From contig QUTJ01031835.1 in NCBI GenBank assembly GCA_003573635.1, forward strand, positions 1 to 26,678: a stretch of DNA of 26,678 nucleotides, given 5' to 3'. This document shows positions 15,001 to 24,000 of the stretch, piece after piece. The position numbers and the translations under genes are program-made. Source of the stretch: Goniomonas avonlea. Taxonomy: Eukaryota > Cryptophyceae > Goniomonadida > Goniomonadaceae. The first letter of the stretch is position 1. Each line of letters opens with the position of its first letter. Under the pieces are notes generated by a model that was not told where the DNA came from, ran no database searches, and was given only the letters and a program-made list of their open reading frames with translations.

Positions 15001-18000
15001 CGTCGTCAGTCTAGGGCCAGCCGCCGTCCTCGCAGTGTCCCAAGCGGCCGCCACTGCGTTCGGGGGTACCGCCTTCGCCACGCAGCCCAAGGTGGAGGTG
15101 CGCGACGCTGGCGGCAACCTGGTCACCACAGACTCCACAACTGTCGTGTCGGTGCAGGTGACCTCGGGCACGGGCTCTCTCACCGGCACCACCACGGCCA
15201 CTGCGGCGGCGGGCGTTGCCACGTTCGCAGGCTTGACCTACAGCAAGGCTGAAACTCTGACGCTGACGTTTTCCAAGTCCGGACTCACTTCTGCGACCCA
15301 GCAGCTGGCTGTGGCCGTTGGCACAGCAACCAAACTCGGCGTGTCCGTCGCTGCAGCCGACGCGATCGTGTCCACCTCCTTTGGCACGCAGCCGCGAGTC
15401 GCCGTGCAGGACGCTGGTGGCAACACCGTGACCACGGACAGCACGTCGTCCGTCACTGCGGCCGTCAGCGGTGGCACTGGAGCGCTGGCGGGAGCGACAC
15501 AGGCCGCTGCGGCCACTGGCGTCGCAGTGTTCGCTGGCTTGTGGTACAACAAGGCGGAGGACGTCACCCTGACCTTCTCGGCCTCGGGGCTTACCGCCGC
15601 GACACAGTCGCTCAGAGTGACAGTCGCAGTGGGCGCGGCCTCGCGGCTCGTCGTGCACACCGCTGCGGCCGGCGCTGTGTCCGCAGTGGCCTTCACGACC
15701 CAGCCCAAGATATCCGTGGTGGACGCGTCTGGGAACACGTTGACGACCGACTCGAGCACGGTCGTCACCGTGGCGGCCTCGGGTGGTACCGGCGCTCTGT
15801 CGGGCACCACAACTTCCACTGCGGTCGCTGGTGTGGCGACGTTCACGAACCTGGCGTACAGCAAGAAGGAGACGGTGACCCTGACCTTCTCGAAGGCGCT
15901 CCTGACTTCGGCGACCATGTCTCTGTCAGTGTCGCTGGGCGCTGCGTCAAAAATAGTGACAGTGACGGCGGCAGCGACGGCTGTCGCTGCGACTGTGTTT
16001 GTGACGCAGCCCGTTCTCAAGCTGCAGGACGCAGGGGGGAACGACGTGACCACTGATAGCTCGACTGCCGTCACCGTGTCAGCGAGTGGGACGGGTACCC
16101 TGTCAGGCACCACGCACGCGCTGGCATTATCCGGTGTCGTCACGTTCGCAGGCTTGAGCTACACCAAAACTGGCACGATCACGTTGACCTTCAGCAAGGT
16201 GGGGCTCACGTCCGAGACGCAGTCCATCTTTGTTGCTGTGGGCCCGGCCACGCAGATTGTCGTGCACACCGCTCCCGCCGGAGCGCTCGGTGGCACTCCG
16301 TTTACGACGCAGCCCGTCGTGTTGATCCAGGACGCAGGTGGCAATGTGGTTTCGACCGACTCCACCTCCGTGGTGACTGCGGCTGCGAGCGGGTCTGGCA
16401 CTCTGTCCGGCACCTCTCAGGTGATGGCGGTGGCTGGAATCGTGACGTTCACCAACCTGCAGTACTCCAAGGCCGGAACCATCACACTCACTTTCAGTCG
16501 CTCCGCGCTCACGTCTGCTACGCAGTCCCTGGCGGTCGCCCTTGGGGCGGCCACCAAGCTGATCGTCTCCACGCTCGCTGCTGGCGCCATGGGTGGCACC
16601 TTGTTCACCACGCAGCCGATCGTCGCGGTGCAGGACGCTGGGGGCAACGTGGTGACCACCGACAGCTCCACTGTGGTGACCGTGTCCAGCAGCGGCACCG
16701 GCACTCTCTCTGGCACAACGCAAGCGACAGCGGCTTCGGGCTACGCAACCTTTGCAGGCCTCAAGTACAGCAAAATGGAATCCATCACCCTCTCTTTTGC
16801 CAAGTCTGCGCTTACCACCGCGACGCAGTCGCTAACTGTAGCGCTCGGCGTTGTCGCCAAGCTCAGTGTAGCAACCCCTGCCGCCTCCGCCATCCCGAAC
16901 GTGGTGTTTGGCACGCAACCGACGGTTGTAGTGCAGGACGCCGGGGGCAACACAGTGACCAGCGACAGCACCACGATCGTGACGGTGTCGTCCACGGGCT
17001 CAGGCTCCCTCTCAGGAACTACACGGGCCACGGCCGCGTCCGGGCTAGTCACGTTTGCCGGCCTGAGGTACTCGGCTGCAGAGACAGTGACCCTGACGTA
17101 CGCCAAGACGGGTTTGACTTCTGTGACGCAGTCACTCACCGTTGCAGTGGGCGCAGCCACGAAGCTGGTGCTCACCAACCCTGCCGCTGGCGCTGTCGGC
17201 GGCGTGGCGTTCACGACCCAGCCCAAGGTGTCGGTGCAGGACGCTGGTGGCAACGCACTGGCATCGGACAGCACCACTGTGGTGACCGTTCTTGCTACCG
17301 GTGGGACTGGTGCTCTCTCTGGAGGAACCACAGCCGTGGCCCAGCTCGGGGTCGCGACGTTCTCCAACCTGGTGTACAGCAAAGTGGAGACCATCACACT
17401 GACGTACTCCAAGGTTGGGCTCACCTCGGCAACCCAGGCGCTGGCTGTGGCAGTGGGTGTTGCCTCGCAGCTCTCCCTCACCACAGCCGCGGCGTCGGCC
17501 AAGAGTGGCTCTGTGTTCGGCACCCAGCCAGTGGTCGCGGTGCTCGACGCTGGTGGCAACACAGTCTCCACAGACTTCACAACGGTCGTAACTGTGGCCG
17601 CGACGGGTGGCAGCGGCTCCCTCTCAGGGACCACTCAGGCCTCTGCGTCGGCTGGTGTGGCGACGTTCGCAGGGCTGGTTTACAGCAAAACCGACACCAT
17701 CACTCTCACCTTCTCCAAGACTGGGCTGACGTCAGCATCGCAGTCGCTCACCGTCGTTGTCGGCCCTGCCGCGAAGATTGTTCTCACGACGGCGGGCGTG
17801 GCCACAGGCGGTCTCGTGTTCTCCACTGCGCCTGTCGTGGTGATTCAGGACGCGGGGGGCAACACTGTGACAACTGACAGCGCTACGAAGATCACAGTCA
17901 GTGCTAGTGGCGGCCTGGGTGCCCTCAACGGCACCCTGATTGCTACCGCGCAGGCTGGGCAAGCGAGCTTCCCGGGGCTGTCGTACAACAGGGCAGAGAC

Positions 18001-21000
18001 CGTGACTCTCACCTTCAGCGCGTCAGGCCTCACGGCCGCGACCCAGTCCCTGGTGGTTGCCGTCAGCGCCGTCTCAAAGCTTGTCCTTGCCACGGCGGCC
18101 GCCAACGCAGCTGGCGGCATCGTCTTCGCCCAGCAGCCCAAGGTGCTGTTGCAGGATGCCGGAGGCAACACCGTGACCTCCGACAGCAGCACAATCGTGA
18201 CTGTCTCGGCGAGTGGTAGCACCGGCTCTCTGTCCGGAACGACCCTCGCCACTGCTGCGTCTGGACAGGCGACCTTCGCTGGACTAAGCTTCGACAAGGC
18301 GGGAACACTAACGCTGACGTACTCGAAGACCGGCGTCATGTCGGCCTCGCAGTCGCTCTCCGTGGTGGTTGGTGCTGCCGCGAAGCTTGGGGTGCTGACG
18401 GCCGCTGCCATCGCGATTCCCAACTCGGCCTTTGCGGTCCAGCCCAAGGTGGCTGTGCAGGATGCGGGGGGTAACACCGTCACCACGGACAGTACTTCGG
18501 TTGTCACAGTGACGGCGTCGGGGTCAGGAACGATGACAGGCACAACGCAGACCACCGCGGTGTCAGGCGTGGCAACCTTCGCCGGCCTCACACACAACAT
18601 GGCGACTACCATCACGCTCATCTACTCCAGGGCCGGGCTGACCTCAGCAACGCAGTCCCTGACAGTCGCAATCGGCACGTCGTCCAAGCTCGTCCTGTCC
18701 ACCGCTGCCGCGGGCGCAGCTGGGAGCATCTTTTTCTCGACACAGCCCACTGTGCAAGTGCAGGATTACGGCAACAACGTCGTCACCACGGACTCCTCCA
18801 CCATCGTCACTGTTGCCGCCAGCGGTGGCGCCGGCACGCTGTCAGGCCCGCCGCAAGTCACTGCGGCTCAAGGCATCGCGACCTTCTCTGCGCTGAGCTA
18901 CGACAAGGCGGAAACCATCACTCTGACGTACACCTCCGGCAGTCTGACCAGCGCGACGCAGTCCCTGGTCGTTTCGCCTGGGCCGGCGGCGAAGCTGGCT
19001 GCCACTGTGGTGGCGTCTGGGGCCGTCGGAGGCACGCCGTTCACGACCCAGCCCAAACTCGCGGTCCAAGACGCGGGCGGGAACACTGTGCCGACAGACA
19101 GCACGACCATTGTGACTGTGTCTGCCAGTGGAGGCACCGGGACTCTTGCTGGGACCATCACTGCCACGGCGTCGTCCGGCATCGTGACGTTCGTTGGGCT
19201 GTCGTACAACAAGGCTGAGACTGTCACCCTCACCTTCAGCAAGGGCGGGCTCCAGTCCGCCTCCCAGTCCCTCGTCGTGGCCGTGGGGCCGGCCGCCAAG
19301 CTCGGTGTCGCCACGGAGGCTGCGAGCGCTGTGGCTGGGCAGGCGTTCGGCATTCAGCCGAAGGTCTCTGTGCAGGATGCCGGTGGCAACACAGTGAGTA
19401 CTGACAGCACGTCGGTGATCTCTGTCGCTGCTAGCGGCGGCAGTGGGTCCTTGTCAGGCACCACGCAGGCCACAGCCGCGTCTGGTGTGGCGTCTTTCAG
19501 CAGCCTTGCGTACAGCACGGTCCAGTCCGAAATCACGCTCACCTACAGCTCCACGGGCTTCACGTCCGCAACCCAAGGGCTTGCGGTGACGGCCGCCTCG
19601 GGCACTGCCAGCAAGCTTGCTGTCAGCACGGCGGCCGCAAACGCCAAGGGTGGCACGGCCTTCGGCACACAGCCGGCCATTGCAATCCAGGATGCTGCGG
19701 GCTCGGTCATGACGAGTGACACCACCACCGTGGTCACTGTCGCGGCCAGCGGGGGCACCGGGACGTTCACAGGCACAACGCAGGCGTCGGCGTCTGCGGG
19801 CGTGGCGACCTTCACGGGGCTGACGTACAGCAAGGCTGAGACCATCACGCTCACCTTCACCAAGAGCCTGCTGGCGCCCACCTCGCAGACGCTGGCGGTC
19901 GGGGTCGGCGCTGCGGCGAAGCTGTCTGTGCACACTGCGGCCACGGGCGCGACCGGTGGCCTGGCGTTCTCAACCCAGCCCAGGCTGGCCATCCTCGACG
20001 CTGGCGGCAACACGGTGACTACAGACGGGACGACGTCTGTGACAGTCGCTGCCTCGGGCGGCACTGGGACGCTGTCAGGCAGCACGCAGGCCACGGCATC
20101 GTCTGGCATCGCGACGTTTGTCGGTGTGACATACAACAAGGCGGAGACCATCACGCTGACGTTTACCAAGACCGGGCTCACGTCAACCGCACAGCTGCTC
20201 ACCGTCGCTGTGGGCGTTGTGGCTAAAATCGGCATGGACATCCCTGCTGCATCGGCCACGGGCGGCTCCGCGTTTGGCACTCAGCCCAAGCTTGTACTTC
20301 AAGACGCGGGCGGCAACAAGGTCACGACGGACTCCAGCACCATTGTGACGGTCGCCGCGTCCGGCGGCACCGGGACGCTCTCCGGCTCCTCAACCAAGAC
20401 AGCCGTCTCCGGCGAGGTGACGTTTTCCGGCCTCAGGTACGACAAAGTGGAGACCATCACCCTCACCTTCACCAAGTCCGGGCTCGTCTCCGCGTCGCAG
20501 TCGCTGGTTGTTGCTCTTGGCCCCGTCGCCAAGGTTGCCATCAGCACCGCAGCGGCAGGCGCCACTGGTGGCATGCCCTTCACGACCCAACCAGCCATCG
20601 CGGTGCAGGACGCCGGCGGGAACACGGTGGTCACCGACAGCACGACGATGGTCACTGCTGCTGCCAGCAAGAACGGGGCCGCGCTGCCTCTGTCCGGCAC
20701 CACGCAAGCGGCTGTCCGCTCCGGTATCGCGACGTTCTCGGGCCTGTCGTACACGACAGTGGACACGCTGACCCTCACCTACAGCGCCGCGTCTGCTACC
20801 TCCACCACCCAGTCGCTCACAGTCGCGCTCGGCCCCGCTGCCAAGCTGGCGGTGGACAGGGCCGCGGCTGGCGCCACTGGGGGCACGATCTTCACGACCC
20901 AGCCGGCGATCAACATCCAAGACGCGGGCGGCAACACAGTCACGACAGACAGCAGCTCGGTTGTCACCGCCTCTCAGAGTGGCGGCACGGGCACGCTGTC

Positions 21001-24000
21001 CGGCACGCTGACTGCGACGGCTGCCACCGGGGTCTGCACCTTTGCCAGTCTGAGCTACACCAAGGCAGAAGCGTTCACGCTGCTCTTCAGCAAGTCCGGC
21101 CTCACGTCGACGTCGCAGTCGCTGACGGTGACCGTCGGCGCGGTCGCCGCCCTCTCCGTGTTCCGCCTTGCCGCTGACGCCAACGGTGGCACGGCGTTCG
21201 CGGTTCAGCCCGTGGTTGCTGTCAAGGACGCCGGAGGCAACACTGTCACCGCCGACAGCACGACTATCGTCACCTGCAGCGCTGGCGGGGGGTCAGGCAC
21301 GCTGTCAGGCACGACGCAGGCGACTTCCTCGCTGGGTCTCGCGACCTTCTCCGGTCTCACCTACTCCAAGGCAGAGACCGTGACCCTGACCTTCTCCAAA
21401 ACAGGCTTGACGGCCGCCACCCAAACTCTGACAGTCGCCGTCGGCTCCGCCACCTCCCTCGGCGTTCAGACCGCCGCATCGGGTGCAACAGGTGGATCCA
21501 TCTGGGCCGCCCAGCCTGCGATTGCTGTCCGAGATCCGGGCGGTAACACCGTAGTGGCAGACAGCACCTCGATCGTGCTCGTGACGGCTTCAGGCGGCAC
21601 TGGCACCCTGTCAGGCACCAAGCAGGCGACAGCGTCCTCGGGCGTGGCGACGTACGCGGGACTGCACTACGACAAGGCCGAGACCATTACTCTCACCTTT
21701 TCCCGGTCGGGACTGACCTCCGCGACGCAGTCTCTGTCGGTGAGTGTGGGCTCAGCCGCCAAACTCGGTATCCAGACCGCTGCTGGGAGCGCTGTGGTCG
21801 CGACTCAGTTCGTGACACAGCCTGTGATTGCAGTGCAGGACGCGGGCGGCAACACTGTCTCCACCGACAGCCAGACTGTGGTCTTTGTCGCTGCGGCCGG
21901 GAGCGGCGCTCTCTCTGGCACAGCGCAGAAAACCGCAGCCTCTGGCCTCGCGGCGTTCTCAGGGCTCGCGCACAGCAAGGCCGAGACGATCACCCTCACC
22001 TACTCCAGCGCGGGGCTCCAGGCCGTGACCCAGTCCCTCAAGGTGACAGCAGCGAGCGGCGAGGCTTCCAAACTCGCCGTCACAACGGCCGCTGCGAGCG
22101 CGACGGGCGGCGTCGCCTTCGGGACGCAGCCTGTGATCACTGTCCAGGACGCCGTGGGGAGCACCATGACCAGTGACAGCTCCACCACCGTCACTGTTTC
22201 AGCCAGCGGCGGAACCGGCACGCTGACGGGGACCACGCACGCGACCGCCTCCTCTGGAGTGGCGTCCTTCTCCGGCCTCACGTACACGACCGCGGAGACT
22301 GTCACCCTGACCTACTCCAAAGAGCTGCTGACGTCTGCAACGCAGTCGCTCTCTGTGACTGTGGGCCCCGCGGCCAAGCTGGGTGTGCACACGGCAGCTG
22401 ATGGCGCCAAGGGTGGCTCGGCGTTCGGCACCCAACCTGTCGCGGCTGTGCAGGACGCGGGTGGCAACACGGTGACCACTGACAGCACAACGACCATCAC
22501 CCTGAGCGCGAGCGGGGCTGGGACGCTGGTTGGGACTACACAGGTCAGAGTGCAGTCGGGGCTGGCGTCTTTCTCGGGCCTCGTGTACGACAAGGCCGGG
22601 ACGATCACCCTCACCTTCACCAAGGCCGGCCTCGTCGCCGTCACCCAGTCCCTGACCGTGACCGTGGGCCCTGTCGCAAAGCTCGTCATGTCACAAAACG
22701 CTGCCGGCGCCACCGGTGGCAGTGCGTTCGGCACTCAGCCAGCCGTCGCCCTGCAAGACGCTGGCGGCAACCTTGCCACGACGGACAGCACCACCCTGAT
22801 CACGGTTGCTGCTAGCGGGGGTGTCGGGACTCTGTCGGGCACCACGCAGGCGTCAGCGTCGGCTGGCGTGGCGACGTTTGTGGGCCTGATCTACTCCAAG
22901 GCCGAGAGCATCACGCTCACCTTCAGCAAGACGGGCCTGTCGTCCACCAGCCAGACGCTCACCATCACCGTGGGGACGGCTACCAAGCTGGCTGTCCAGA
23001 CTGGCGCTGCAGGCGCTACTGGCGGTAGCGTCTTCGCCACCCAGCCGCGTGTGAGTGTGCAGGACGCCGGGGGCAACATTGTCACAACCGACAGCACCAC
23101 CGTGGTGACCGCGGCTGCAGCTGGCACTGGCACGCTGTCCGGCACCACGTATGCCTCCGCGTCCGCAGGCATCGCAAGCTTCGTGGGCCTCAGCTACACC
23201 AAGGCGGAGACAATTACCCTGACGTACTCGCACACCACCCTGACCGCGACGACGCAGGCCGTGTCGGTGGCCGTGGGTGCCGTTGCCAAGCTCGGTGTGT
23301 TCACTCCCTGGTCCACCGCCACCGGTGGCGTTGCCTTGACTTCTGGCCCTGTGATCAACCTCATGGACGCTGGAGGCAACACCGTGACAACGGACTCAAC
23401 GACGAGCGTGACTGTGACCGCGACCGGAGGCACGGGGACCCTCTCAGGAACGACGCAGGCCACGGCAAGCGCAGGGTTTGCCTCCTTCTCGGGGCTGAGC
23501 TACGACAAGGCGGGCACCGTGACCCTCACCTTCACGAAATCAGGCCTGGCGTCTGCCTCGCAGGTGCTGACAGTGAGTGTTGGGGCAGCCTTCACTGTCG
23601 ACCTCGTTACGTCTGCGTCCTCAGCTACTGGGGGCACGCCGTTTGCCACGCAGCCGGTGGTGGCGATCCAGGACGCTGGCGGCAACACCGTGACGAGCGA
23701 CAACTCCACGGTCGTAACGGTTTCAGTCTCAGAGGCCTCGGCGCCCATCACCGGCACCCTGTCAGGCAACCTGACAGCCGTGGCACTGTTGGGTCGCGCC
23801 ACCTTCGTCGGCCTGACCTACACCATCGCGGAAACCATCAAGCTCACTTTCAAGTCGTCCACACTGAAGGACAAGCTGGCGGTGCAGACCCTTGTTGTTG
23901 GAATCGGCGCCCCGTTCAAGCTGGCGGTGACCACCGCGGCCTCGGGAGGGACCGGCGCCGTCGCGTTCACGACCCAGCCGGTCGTCGCGGTGCAAGACGC

